64,000 nucleotides of DNA from Pseudorhodoplanes sinuspersici (GCF_002119765.1 NZ_CP021112.1:1420501-1484500), one strand, 5' to 3'; positions 8,719 through 17,184 are shown, counted from the first letter of the stretch. The notes: generated by a model from the sequence alone, not told the origin. Numbers and translations are program-made.

Positions 8719-9567
8719 GTGTCCGCAAAAGACCCGTTACCCGAAAGCCGTATTGGCGATGACATCCATGTCGATCTCGCCGGGCGCATGACCTATGGCG
8801 ATTACCTTCAGCTCAAGACGCTGCTGGCCGCCCAGAAGCCGCTGACCAAAAAACACGACGAGCATCTGTTCATCATCATCCATCACGTTCAGGAATTATG
8901 GCTGAACCTGATGGCGCATGAGCTGAACGCCGCCATCGATTTCATCGAACGCGATCAGTTGCCGCCGGCCTTCAAATCGATGGCGCGGATGACCCGCATT
9001 CTCGAACAGATGATCTCGGCCTGGAACGTGCTGTCGACCATGACGCCGTCCGACTATCTGGAATTCCGCAACGAACTCGGCCAGTCGTCCGGCTTCCAGT
9101 CCTTCCAATACCGGATGGTGGAATTCCGGCTCGGCGCCAAAGATCCGAAAATGCTGCTGCCGCACCGGCACGACACCGAAAATTATGAACGTCTGAAAGC
9201 GGCGCTGGAGGCGCCAAGCCTCTACGATGTCGCCCTGATGCTGCTGAAGCGCCGTGGCTTTGCAATCCCCGACGATATCGTGAACCGCGATTTCTCCGTG
9301 CGGCACGTCTTCAGCGATGCGGTGCGTGACGCCTGGCTCAAGGTCTATCGCAACTCAAAGGAGAATTTCGAGGTCTATGAACTCGCCGAAGAGCTGGTCG
9401 ATCTCGAGGACTGGTTCCAGCAGTGGCGCTTCCGCCACATGAAGACGGTCGAGCGAATCATTGGCTTCAAGCGGGGCACCGGCGGCTCGAGCGGCGTCGC
9501 CTTCCTGAAATCGGCGCTGGACCATTCCTTTTTCCCTGAATTGTGGGCGGTCCGGACCGAATTGTAG
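8719..9567 (+). CDS. kynA: tryptophan 2,3-dioxygenase
   Basis: Haem enzyme that opens the indole ring of L-tryptophan to N-formylkynurenine, the first kynurenine-pathway step, in the cytoplasm. The 282 residues match the bacterial enzyme closely: His55 in FIIIHHVQELW, Arg117 in EFRNELG (substrate carboxylate), proximal haem ligand His240 in FRHMKTVERIIG, and Thr254 in GTGGSSG all fall at the numbering of the Xanthomonas enzyme. Translation starts at GTG (8719) behind AGAAAG. The gene is divergent from the kynureninase-like gene with only 78 bases between starts, so both probably share one control region. Confidence 0.96.
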   Translation: MSAKDPLPESRIGDDIHVDLAGRMTYGDYLQLKTLLAAQKPLTKKHDEHLFIIIHHVQELWLNLMAHELNAAIDFIERDQLPPAFKSMARMTRILEQMISAWNVLSTMTPSDYLEFRNELGQSSGFQSFQYRMVEFRLGAKDPKMLLPHRHDTENYERLKAALEAPSLYDVALMLLKRRGFAIPDDIVNRDFSVRHVFSDAVRDAWLKVYRNSKENFEVYELAEELVDLEDWFQQWRFRHMKTVERIIGFKRGTGGSSGVAFLKSALDHSFFPELWAVRTEL

Positions 9568-9705
9568 GCGGCTGTGGCCTCCCGGTACTGGTTAACCCGC
9601 CATTTAGGATGGCAAGTAAAGGATTGCGGTCCTTAAGCCGCCGCAAATCGATCATGGTTTTCATGCCAGTCTTGGGGCTGGGGCTGGTTGGGGGAAATAC
9701 GGCGT

Positions 9706-10914
9706 ATGCGTTTGCGTACACAAGGTTACGCGCGCCTGCTGTGGGTCCGGCAGGCGGTGGCGCTCGTGCTGTGCGCCGTACTGGTATCCGCCTGTGCCGG
9801 CATCGAGCGCATTCCCTATACGCAGCAGGAACAGCAAGTCGCCGTGATCCCGGGCATCCCGGAGGCCCGGATGTGGGCCGACGATCCGGCATTGGCCCGC
9901 AACAATCCGCTGCTCGATGCGCCCGGGCGTGATCGCCCGGTCGTTCTCGCGCTGTCCGGTGGCGGCGCCGATGGCGCTTTCGGCGCCGGCCTGCTGACGG
10001 GATGGACGCAGCGTGGCGACCGCCCGCAATTCACCATCGTCACCGGCGCCAGCGCCGGCGCGCTGATCGCGCCCTTCGCATTCCTCGGCTCCGGCTACGA
10101 TCCGGTGCTGACCTCGGTCTTTTCCAGCGGCGAGATGGAAGGCTTTCTGAAATTCCAGGGCTTGCGCGGATTGTTCGGCACCAGCCTGTTCGAGGCCGCG
10201 CCGCTGCGGCAGCTCATTGCCAAATACATCACGCCGGATGTCCTCGCCGCGATCGCCGAGCAATATCGCCGCGGCCGCCGGCTCTATATCGTCACCACCA
10301 ATCTCGATGCGCAGCGCACCGCGATCTGGGACATGGGCCGCATTGCGTCCAGCAGAGACCCACGCGCACCTGAACTCTTCCGCCAGGTGATCGCGGCCTC
10401 CGCCAGCGTCCCCGGAATTTTCTCGCCGGTGCTGATCGATGTCGAAGCGCAGGGCAAACGCTTTGCCGAAATGCATGTCGATGGCGGCATCACCTCGAAC
10501 GTGCTGGTGGTGCCGGAGGCGATGCTGGCGTCGAACCAGCCCTTGCCCGCGAAGCTGCAGCCGCGCATCTACGTCATCCTCAACAGCAAGCTCGGTCCTT
10601 ATTTCGAGGTCGTGCCGGCCAATACCATCCGGATTGCCGTGCGTGCCTTCGAAACGTCGGTGCGCGCCAACACGCGCAACACGCTGCTGGCATCTTATGA
10701 ATTCATCCGGCGGCGCGGCTGGGACATGTCGCTGGCGGCGATCGACGACAGTTTTCCTTCACAGGAGAAGCCCGGCTTCGACACGACCTATATGCGCGGC
10801 CTGTTCGAATTCGGCATGGCGCAGGGCCACAGCGGCACCGTCTGGCGCAGCGGTGCGGGAGGCGATGCACCGCTGCCGGTCAACCGCCGCGGCCCGCGCG
10901 TCGCGGCACAGTAA
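9706..10914 (+). CDS. patatin-like phospholipase, predicted lipoprotein
   Basis: A 402-residue patatin-family hydrolase, expected to deacylate phospholipid or another acyl ester using a Ser-Asp dyad. The N terminus is a lipoprotein signal ending VSAC (Cys30), so it should be anchored in the membrane facing the periplasm. The oxyanion loop SGGGADGAFGAG, nucleophile elbow GASAG and the DGG motif in MHVDGGITSN are all present. I choose ATG 9706 because GGGGGAAA lies eight bases upstream; TTG 9688 in the same frame is less likely. It converges with the IlvD-type gene, the two stops being almost adjacent. Substrate unknown. Confidence 0.87.
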   Translation: MRLRTQGYARLLWVRQAVALVLCAVLVSACAGIERIPYTQQEQQVAVIPGIPEARMWADDPALARNNPLLDAPGRDRPVVLALSGGGADGAFGAGLLTGWTQRGDRPQFTIVTGASAGALIAPFAFLGSGYDPVLTSVFSSGEMEGFLKFQGLRGLFGTSLFEAAPLRQLIAKYITPDVLAAIAEQYRRGRRLYIVTTNLDAQRTAIWDMGRIASSRDPRAPELFRQVIAASASVPGIFSPVLIDVEAQGKRFAEMHVDGGITSNVLVVPEAMLASNQPLPAKLQPRIYVILNSKLGPYFEVVPANTIRIAVRAFETSVRANTRNTLLASYEFIRRRGWDMSLAAIDDSFPSQEKPGFDTTYMRGLFEFGMAQGHSGTVWRSGAGGDAPLPVNRRGPRVAAQ

Positions 10915-10915
10915 G

Positions 10916-12616
10916 CTATTTTCTCACCGCCGCCAGAAAATCAAAATCGCAGCCTTCGTCCGCCTGCTGCACATGCTCGCGATAAAGCTTCGCATAACCG
11001 CGCTGCGCATCGTCCGGCACCGGAGGCGCTTTCCAGTCGCGTTTGCGCTTTTCCAGCTCCGCATCGTCCACCAGCAATTCGACACTACGGTTCGCGACAT
11101 CGAGCCGGATGCGATCCCCGTTGCGCACCAACGCCAGCGGCCCGCCGACCGCCGATTCCGGCGAGATATGCAGCACGATGGTGCCGAACGCGGTCCCGCT
11201 CATCCGCGCATCGGACATCCGCACCATGTCCTTGATGCCCTTCTGCGCGATCTTCTTCGGGATCGGAATGTAACCGGCTTCCGGCATGCCCGGCGCGCCG
11301 ATCGGTCCGGCATTGCGCATGACGATCACATCGTCCTCGGTCACATCGAGCGCCGGATCGTCGATGCGCTTGGTCATGTCCTCGACCGATTCGAACACCA
11401 CCGCGCGGCCTTCATGCTGCATCAGCTTGGGTGACGCCGCCGCCTGCTTGATGACGGCGCCGCGGGGCGCGAGATTGCCGCGCAGGATGGCCATGCCGCC
11501 TTCCTTCTTCAGCGGCGCATTGCGCGGCTTGATCACCGTCTGACCCGGCACATCCTCGAACACCTTGATCGCATCGCCGAGCGTGCCGCCCATGACATGT
11601 TTCGCATCGAGCTTCAGCAGGTCCTTCAATTCCTGCATCAGCCGCGGCACTCCGCCGGCATAATGGAAATGCTCCATGTAATGATCGCCGGAGGGTTTCA
11701 GATCGACCAGCACCGGTGTCTTTCTGCCGATCTCGTCGAATTCCTCGAGCGTCAGCTGTGTCTGCGTGCGGCCGGCAATGGCGGACAGATGCACGACGCC
11801 ATTGGTCGAGCCGCCGATCGCCTGCAGCATGACAATGGCATTGTGGAACGCGTCCTTGGTCAAAATCTCCGACGGCTTGATCCCGCCCTTGGTCAATTCC
11901 GCCGCGCGTTTGCCGGTCGCTTCGGCGATCCGCACACGATCGGCATGCGGTGCCGGTATCGTCGCCGCGCCCGGCAATGTCATGCCCATCGCTTCCATCA
12001 TGCAGGCGATGGTGCTCGCGGTCCCCATGACGCCGCAGGTGCCGACCGACGGCACCAGCCGCTCATTGGCAACTTCGATGTCTTCGCCGCTCATGCGGCC
12101 CCCGCGATACTCGCCCCAAAGCCTGCGGCAATCGGTGCAGGCGCCCAGCACTTCACCCTTGAAGTGACCGACCAGCATCGGCCCGACCGGCAGCACGATG
12201 GTCGGGCGATCCGCACTCACCGCGCCCATCACCTGCGCCGGCGTGGTCTTGTCGCAACCACCGATCACCACCACCGAATCCACCGGCAGCGCGCGCATCA
12301 TCTCTTCGGTGTCCATCGCCATCAGATTGCGCAGGAACATCGAGGTCGGATAGGCGAAGCTTTCGTGAATCGAAATAGTGGGGAACACCATCGGCATGGC
12401 GCCGGCCAGCATCACGCCGCGCTTCACCGCTTCGATCAGTTGCGGAACGTTGCCGTGACAGGGATTGAAATCAGAATAGGTGTTGGTGATGCCGACGATC
12501 GGACGATCCAGCGCATCGTCGGAATAGCCCATGCCCTTGATGAAGGCTTTCCGCAAAAACAGCGAAAAGTCCTTGTCGCCGTAGCTGGTCAGCCCTTTGC
12601 GCATGCCGCTGGTCAC
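10916..12616 (-). CDS. IlvD/Edd family dehydratase
   Basis: Iron-sulfur dehydratase of the dihydroxy-acid/sugar-acid family, 566 residues, removing water from a 2,3-dihydroxy acid or aldonate in the cytoplasm. Cysteine-containing blocks GGCDKTTPAQ, GACTDCRRLWGEY and GTCGVMGTASTIACMMEA supply the cluster and active site; SDARMSGTAFGT lies near the end. The frame stays open to 12847, but that extension translates a REP palindrome. I put the start at GTG 12616, where GGGGAG sits seven bases upstream; ATG 12604 is the alternative. The TctC receptor gene lies just upstream on the same strand, hinting at carboxylate uptake. Real substrate (branched-chain precursor versus sugar acid) is open. Confidence 0.85.
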   Translation of the reverse strand: MTSGMRKGLTSYGDKDFSLFLRKAFIKGMGYSDDALDRPIVGITNTYSDFNPCHGNVPQLIEAVKRGVMLAGAMPMVFPTISIHESFAYPTSMFLRNLMAMDTEEMMRALPVDSVVVIGGCDKTTPAQVMGAVSADRPTIVLPVGPMLVGHFKGEVLGACTDCRRLWGEYRGGRMSGEDIEVANERLVPSVGTCGVMGTASTIACMMEAMGMTLPGAATIPAPHADRVRIAEATGKRAAELTKGGIKPSEILTKDAFHNAIVMLQAIGGSTNGVVHLSAIAGRTQTQLTLEEFDEIGRKTPVLVDLKPSGDHYMEHFHYAGGVPRLMQELKDLLKLDAKHVMGGTLGDAIKVFEDVPGQTVIKPRNAPLKKEGGMAILRGNLAPRGAVIKQAAASPKLMQHEGRAVVFESVEDMTKRIDDPALDVTEDDVIVMRNAGPIGAPGMPEAGYIPIPKKIAQKGIKDMVRMSDARMSGTAFGTIVLHISPESAVGGPLALVRNGDRIRLDVANRSVELLVDDAELEKRKRDWKAPPVPDDAQRGYAKLYREHVQQADEGCDFDFLAAVRK

Positions 12617-12634
12617 ATCGCAACTCCCCTCACC

Positions 12635-12744
12635 GTCATTCCGGGGCGCGGACGAAGTCCGCGAACCCGGAATCCAGAGCCCAAATGCCGAACTTGCAGC
12701 CCTGGATTCCGGGCCCGCGCGTTTCACGCGCGTCCCGGAATGAC
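12635..12744. repeat. paired REP-like inverted repeat
   Basis: Two ~43-base arms, GTCATTCCGGGG... (12635-12677) and its near reverse complement ending ...CCCGGAATGAC (12702-12744), separated by 24 bases. They would form a long hairpin in the transcript between the TctC gene and the IlvD-type gene. Confidence 0.85.
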
Positions 12745-12833
12745 ATTTCATCAAATCCCGCTTCGCGTAAACGAACGGGTTTGGAGTCTCTGTAAGAAGG
12801 AAGCGGCGGCCGCGCAATGGGCTTAGCGTGCGC

Positions 12834-13808
12834 TTATTCGAGCGCAATATTTCCTTTTTTCACAGTGTCGGACCAAAGCGCGGCTTCGGCCTTCAAACCG
12901 GCGGCAAACTGCTCCGGCGTCTCCTTCGGAATGGCGAGACCCAGCGCCTTGTAGCGCTCGATGACATTGGGCTCGCGCAAGGCGTCCTGCACAGCCTCTC
13001 GTAGTTTCTTGATGATGGCATCCGGCGTTCCGGCCGGCGCCGCCAGCCCCCACCAGTTGGCGCCGGTAAATCCGGGAAGCCCGCTTTCGATCAACGTCGG
13101 CACATCCGGAATTTCCGGCAGGCGCTCCTGCGTCGCGACCGCCAGCGCATTGAACTTGCCCTCTTTCAGGTGGCCGATGCCGGCTGCGAGTCCGACGGTG
13201 AACAATTGAATGTCATTCTGCAGCAAAGCCATCACGCCCTGCGGCGAACCGCGATAGGGAATGTGCTGCATGTCGAGCCCGCGCGCCTGCTTCACGCGTT
13301 CGAGCAGCAGATGATTGACCGTTCCGGGCGCGGGCGAACCGAAATTGACCTTGCCCGGATTGGCTTTCACATACTCCATGAATGCGCTGAAAGTCTTCGC
13401 CGGGATCGTCGTATTGGAGAACAGCACCAGCGGCACGTCGGCCAGTTTTGCAATCGGCGCCAGCGCCGTCAGCGGATCGATCGGCATCTTCATCGTGAAC
13501 TGGTTGATGACGAAATTGTTCGTCGCCGTGATCACCAGCGTATAGCCGTCGGGTGCGGATTTCGCGACTTCGACGACGCCGATATTGCCCGCCGCGCCGG
13601 GCTTGGCCTCGATGATCAGTTTCTGCCCGAGCTTCTCTTCCATCTTCGGCGCGAGAAGCCGGATGACGGCTTCGGAGACGCCACCCGCGGTGTAGGTCAT
13701 CACCACGCGGATCGGACGATCGGGATAGTCCTGCGCCATGCCGGGCAAGGCGGACAGGAACAACAGGCCGGCAGCGATCGCTGCGCGGAAGACGCCGTGA
13801 CAACGCAT
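12834..13808 (-). CDS. tripartite tricarboxylate transporter receptor (TctC/Bug family)
   Basis: Periplasmic solute-binding protein, 324 residues, with a signal peptide cleaved near LPGMAQDYP. The Bug-fold blocks DYPDRPIRVVMTYTAGG, KPGAAGNIG, KSAPDGYTL and PDVPTLIESG are clear. Family members capture di- and tricarboxylates, aromatic acids or nicotinate and pass them to TctAB or act as sensors. No TctA or TctB membrane component is encoded nearby, so it is an orphan receptor. It precedes the IlvD/Edd dehydratase on the same strand, 217 bases apart with a REP pair between; they may still form one unit for uptake and dehydration of a hydroxy acid. Confidence 0.9.
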   Translation of the reverse strand: MRCHGVFRAAIAAGLLFLSALPGMAQDYPDRPIRVVMTYTAGGVSEAVIRLLAPKMEEKLGQKLIIEAKPGAAGNIGVVEVAKSAPDGYTLVITATNNFVINQFTMKMPIDPLTALAPIAKLADVPLVLFSNTTIPAKTFSAFMEYVKANPGKVNFGSPAPGTVNHLLLERVKQARGLDMQHIPYRGSPQGVMALLQNDIQLFTVGLAAGIGHLKEGKFNALAVATQERLPEIPDVPTLIESGLPGFTGANWWGLAAPAGTPDAIIKKLREAVQDALREPNVIERYKALGLAIPKETPEQFAAGLKAEAALWSDTVKKGNIALE

Positions 13809-13895
13809 AACCCCTCTCCTGATTTTTTATCAGTTCATCTGCAACGGCACTCCAAAGCAGCGATCCCTCTGAGTTTTCTTCATGCCCGGCGGCGA

Positions 13896-14951
13896 TCAGA
13901 ATTTCGGAAACAATTGCTGGTCGGCGAGCCAGCGCGACATCTGCAGCCGCTGCTTGCGCGAGCCGGACAGGAACGACGAATGCTCCTTTTTGTTCGGCCA
14001 GACATGGTCGGGCGTCACCGCCATGCGCACCAGGATTTCGTCCTTCGTCACATTGAACACCATGAGATCCTGCGCGAGCGACAGCGGCCCCTGCCAGCCT
14101 TGGCGCACGTCGCGTTCCATCTCGCCCGCGGTGTCGAAATCGTTGAAGAAGTGATAGATCACGGCATGCCGCGGCTGCGTCCGCGCAAACACATGGCCGA
14201 CTTCCGAAGGCGCGGTATGCGCGATGGTGCCGATGCCTTTGGCCATGCGCTCGTCGTATCCCGATCGCTCCATCAGTTGCGACACAGTGTTGAAGGCTTC
14301 ATGCACCATCAGGTCGGCGCCCTTGGCATTGTCGACGAAGAACTGGCTCGGCGTGGTATCGCCCGAGAAGACAAAACAGAGCCCATTCCACTCAAGACGA
14401 AAACTCACCGGCCCGTCATAGATGTGAATCGCCGGAAAGCTTTTGATGACGACGCCGTTCCTGTCGTAGATCACCTGGGTCCTGGCGAAATCGAATTCAT
14501 GCACCTCGACCTCGGCGCCGGCATCGGGAAGTAGACCAAGCCGCGTATCGGTATCCCACGCGAACGATTCCACCTGCTTCTGCACGAAATGCTTCATGCC
14601 GTATTTCGGCTCCGGACCTGACGGCCCGTACATGACGAGCGGCTTCGAGCGACCGCCGGCCCAACTTCCGATCCACACCTGCGCGAAGTCGCCGACATGG
14701 TCAGCATGCAGATGCGTCGCAAAATACGCGGTGACATCCTGGTGCGGGATTTCAAGCGCGGTGAAATTCACCTGCGAGCCTGAGCCGAAATCCCAGACGA
14801 ACTTGTCGCCATTGCCGAGCTCGATCAGCCACGAGCAATTGGCCTGCGCACGCCGCACGAATGGCCGTCCGGTGCCGAGCGCAGTAATACGCATCTCGTC
14901 CGGCGCCAGCTCCTCGGTGTTCGGAAAGTAATAGTCGCGCTTCGTGCTCAT
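13896..14951 (-). CDS. MBL-fold metallo-hydrolase (GntH-like)
   Basis: A 351-residue metallo-beta-lactamase-fold hydrolase. Metal ligands are in HLHADHVGD, HIYDGP, SGDTTP and the final His of VIYHFFND. The start MSTKRDYYFPNTEEL at 14951 matches a family whose characterised namesake is GntH of guanitoxin biosynthesis; most members are in bacteria without that pathway, so the name says little about function here. An ATG eight codons upstream is also in frame. There is no recognisable signal peptide, so a cytoplasmic location is inferred. It is followed by the TctC receptor 87 bases downstream but upstream partners are unclear. Confidence 0.82.
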   Translation of the reverse strand: MSTKRDYYFPNTEELAPDEMRITALGTGRPFVRRAQANCSWLIELGNGDKFVWDFGSGSQVNFTALEIPHQDVTAYFATHLHADHVGDFAQVWIGSWAGGRSKPLVMYGPSGPEPKYGMKHFVQKQVESFAWDTDTRLGLLPDAGAEVEVHEFDFARTQVIYDRNGVVIKSFPAIHIYDGPVSFRLEWNGLCFVFSGDTTPSQFFVDNAKGADLMVHEAFNTVSQLMERSGYDERMAKGIGTIAHTAPSEVGHVFARTQPRHAVIYHFFNDFDTAGEMERDVRQGWQGPLSLAQDLMVFNVTKDEILVRMAVTPDHVWPNKKEHSSFLSGSRKQRLQMSRWLADQQLFPKF

Positions 14952-15148
14952 GGATACGCCTTCACGCCTCAACATTGTTCGTCTGGCCGACCGTGTCCCG
15001 CGCCTGCGATTTCGGCCCCGGCCCGCGCATGTAATGGCGCTCGGGGCGATACGTGTCCCGCGCGCGGGCGCGTTGAAGGATCTTTCGCAGCAACGTTCTC
15101 AGCATCTCGACCAGCATCGCTCATCCATCGTTGCCGGTTCGGCCGGCA

Positions 15149-15694
15149 CTATTCCGTTTCGAGATCGGTGATATCGGACATCATGCGCGTATTCGCCTTG
15201 ATGCGGCGGAGCACGCGCATGAGCGTTTCAAACTCTTCGGGCGAGACGCCCTTCAGCACATTGCGGTAATGGCGCTGCACCAGCGGCAGGCTGGCTTCGA
15301 ATGTCTTGCGGCCTTTCGCCGACAGCTTGATCGAAAGCGCCCGCCGGTCGTCCGGCAAGGGTTCACGCTCGACAAGGCCATCCTTGGCCATCTCATCGAG
15401 CAGACGGCCAAGACTTGAGCGGTCGAGCACGGAAAGCTGGGCGATTTCGCCGATGGTCTGCCCGTCCTTCTGATGCAAGGCCGCCAGCGCGCGCCACATC
15501 GGCACCGACAGGCCGAATTCGCGCAAGGACCGCGCCAGATTGAGCTGGTTCTGCCGCTGGATCGCGGCGAAGTAATGCATCGGATAGTCGGTGATGCGAT
15601 AGGGCGGCGTGCCCGCATCGGCGGACGCAGCGCGAGGCCCTTCCGACCCTCCGCTGCCACGACGCTCTTTCTTCCGCTCGGTCGCCTTCGTCAT
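15149..15694 (-). CDS. MarR family transcriptional regulator
   Basis: A 181-residue winged-helix repressor or activator. The first ~35 residues are a charged, low-complexity tail; the MarR domain follows, with the recognition helix region LSVLDRSSLGRLLDEMAKDGLV and the wing DDRRALSIKLSAKG. I start it at ATG 15694 (MTKATERKK) rather than 15736 because the longer version would translate the A/T-rich palindrome at 15698-15721 that looks like its own operator. The nearest genes are an MBL hydrolase (same strand, downstream) and an ArsR gene (divergent, upstream). The ligand is unknown. Confidence 0.88.
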   Translation of the reverse strand: MTKATERKKERRGSGGSEGPRAASADAGTPPYRITDYPMHYFAAIQRQNQLNLARSLREFGLSVPMWRALAALHQKDGQTIGEIAQLSVLDRSSLGRLLDEMAKDGLVEREPLPDDRRALSIKLSAKGRKTFEASLPLVQRHYRNVLKGVSPEEFETLMRVLRRIKANTRMMSDITDLETE

Positions 15695-15697
15695 GCA

Positions 15698-15721
15698 ATA
15701 TATAATATAAGTATTATATAT
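15698..15721. promoter_or_regulatory. palindromic operator candidate for the MarR gene
   Basis: A perfect inverted repeat ATATATAATA-TAAG-TATTATATAT lying immediately upstream of the MarR start codon, in otherwise G+C-rich DNA. Size and position suit autoregulation by a MarR dimer; that is inference. Confidence 0.6.
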
Positions 15722-15824
15722 CGCATGCAACGCCAATCTGTTGATCTAACCTTGCCTCTTCGCACTTGAATTCGGGGGGCTGGGCTTGCGCGGATTCGGC
15801 GTTGCCGCAGCGATCTGCGGCTTC

Positions 15825-15853
15825 TTGACATGCAATGATTTCATTGCATATTG
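15825..15853 (+). promoter_or_regulatory. ArsR promoter with operator between -35 and -10
   Basis: TTGACA (15825-15830) and ATATTG (15848-15853) are 17 bases apart. The spacer is almost exactly the palindrome TGCAATGA-TT-TCATTGCA (15831-15848). A dimeric repressor bound there would block RNA polymerase. The ArsR start codon follows at 15867. Confidence 0.7.
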
Positions 15854-15866
15854 GGCGTCACTAACA

Positions 15867-16157
15867 ATGAACGACGATGACCTCGATCGCATCTTCAAGG
15901 CGCTCGGCGACCCGACCCGTCGCAATATTATCGATCGCCTGAAGACGCGTCCGAAGCAGTCGCTGTTCGAAATCTGCGCCCTTTCGGTTGCGGAGGGCGG
16001 GACGGCACTCTCACGTCAGGCGATCACTCAGCACCTCGACCTGCTGGAGAAAGCCGGGCTTGTCCGTGTCGAATGGTCGGGCCGGACCAAGCTTCATTCT
16101 TTCGATCCCGGTCCGCTGCGGAAGGCCGTGAGTCTTTGGCTCCGCAAGCATCTTTGA
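15867..16157 (+). CDS. ArsR/SmtB family transcriptional regulator
   Basis: A 96-residue winged-helix repressor: FKALGDPTRRNIIDRL opens the fold, GGTALSRQAITQHLDLLEKA is the recognition helix region, and VEWSGRTKLHSF is the wing. The cysteine in FEICALSV is not the CVC metal-site pattern of arsenic sensors, so it is probably a non-metal member of the family that pairs with small enzymes. Start chosen at ATG 15867, right after the promoter-operator; the longer frame from 15786 would include it. It is followed after 12 bases by a VOC protein, which it should control along with itself. Confidence 0.88.
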   Translation: MNDDDLDRIFKALGDPTRRNIIDRLKTRPKQSLFEICALSVAEGGTALSRQAITQHLDLLEKAGLVRVEWSGRTKLHSFDPGPLRKAVSLWLRKHL

Positions 16158-16169
16158 AGGGAGATAACG

Positions 16170-16565
16170 ATGAGGATCTGGGTGACCAGCGTCCTGGTGG
16201 ACGACCAGTCGAAAGCCCTGGACTTCTACACGCGTGTGCTGGGCTTCAAGGTAAAGAACGATGTGCCGATGGGAGACCATCGCTGGCTGACCGTTGTGTC
16301 GCCGGGCAATCCCGAAGGGACCGAGTTGCTTCTCGAACCGAGCGAACATCCCGCTGCAAAGCCGTTCAAAACCGCGCTCGTCGAGGACGGAATCCCGATC
16401 ACGTCATTTCAAGTCGATGACATCGACGCCGAATATCAGAGGCTTCTGTCACTCGGGGTCTCCTTCACCCGGGAGCCCATCGATGCCGGCCCCGTCAGAA
16501 TGGCCGTGCTTGACGATACCTGCGGAAACCTGATCCAGCTCGTCCAGATGAAGGCAGCCGCCTAG
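16170..16565 (+). CDS. VOC superfamily protein (glyoxalase/bleomycin-resistance fold)
   Basis: A 131-residue single-module pair of beta-alpha-beta-beta-beta units. WVTSVLVDDQSKALDFYTRVLGF begins the first repeat, and the second ends in DDTCGNLIQLVQ. Glu and His metal-ligand positions of classical glyoxalases are only partly evident (TELLLEPSE, DHRWLTV). AAGGGAGA precedes the ATG. It is the second gene of an ArsR-VOC operon, a common arrangement in which the VOC protein is thought to detoxify or bind a small molecule whose identity is unknown. Nothing in the sequence fixes the substrate. Confidence 0.85.
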   Translation: MRIWVTSVLVDDQSKALDFYTRVLGFKVKNDVPMGDHRWLTVVSPGNPEGTELLLEPSEHPAAKPFKTALVEDGIPITSFQVDDIDAEYQRLLSLGVSFTREPIDAGPVRMAVLDDTCGNLIQLVQMKAAA

Positions 16566-16589
16566 CGGGCGCAGCACGCCACGGCCCGC

Positions 16590-16930
16590 CTTGACAAATT
16601 CCTATAGGACTATATACCTTCCATGTCTCGCTCAGGTGAGGGGCGCCGTCCGGAGGCGTTCTGAATGGCGGAGCGGGATGCAGCGCCTGCGGGCGGGCTT
16701 CGCAAGCCAGCACTCGGGCGGCACCGGGGCTCCGCCCGAGGCCACTAAGAGCCTCTGCCAGGAGCTGGCTGACACGGATGGAGTGTGCGCGGGAGACGGT
16801 TTGAGCCCGCGACAAAACATCCGGCGTAAAGCGCGGCCCGGTGGCCGCATAATCGCTGCCGACGATGCGCCGGGAGGCGGCTGCACGGTGAAAGCCGCGC
16901 AGCATCACAAGGACTGACCTGCGCTTGCCG
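16590..16930 (+). other. promoter-like start plus hairpin-rich stretch; candidate structured RNA
   Basis: TTGACA at 16590 followed at proper spacing by a TATATA-type -10 near 16610 is the best promoter match in this gap. The next ~320 bases hold several perfect short stems, for example GGCTT-CGC-AAGCC, TCGGGCGG...CCGCCCGA (16714-16739) and CGCGGG...CCCGCG. Open frames on both strands read as Arg/Pro/Ala-rich shadows with no recognisable domain. A short 13-codon frame at 16623 runs straight into another at 16665. I could not match RNase P, tmRNA, 6S or SRP RNA. I treat it as unassigned, possibly a non-coding RNA. Confidence 0.35.
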
Positions 16931-17039
16931 GCGCATCGTCGTCCCTCACTTTCATAAAGCCGCGCGCATTCGCGCCGCGGCGACGATGACGCGTGGCTGT
17001 TTGAAAGTTGAATCGGAGAGTGACGACGTCGCTCCCTCT

Positions 17040-17184
17040 TTACCCTCCCCTGGAGGGAGAGGGTCGGCGAGTGTCGAACGTCAGTGAGATACGAGCCGGG
17101 GTGGGGTGAATTTCGAAAGCAAGTCACCCCACCCCGCTGCTCGCTTCGCTCACAGCGACCCTCCCCCTCCAGGGGAGGGTGAAA
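17040..17184. repeat. nested long inverted repeat (intergenic palindrome family)
   Basis: Outer arms TACCCTCCCCTGGAGGG... (17041 on) and ...CCTCCAGGGGAGGGTGAAA (to 17184) pair over ~28 bases. Inner arms GGGGTGGGGTGA and TCACCCCACCCC pair inside. The element lies upstream of the histidine kinase gene and argues against a kinase start as early as 17179. Confidence 0.8.

Noticed and set aside
12617-12847. Longer N terminus for the IlvD/Edd dehydratase from 12847
   Set aside because: It would translate a REP palindrome, and it overlaps the upstream receptor gene; GTG 12616 has a good ribosome-binding site.
16566-16930. RNase P RNA, tmRNA, SRP RNA or 6S RNA
   Set aside because: None of the conserved blocks (for example GAGGAAAGTCC of RNase P or the TTCGA T-arm of tmRNA) is present.
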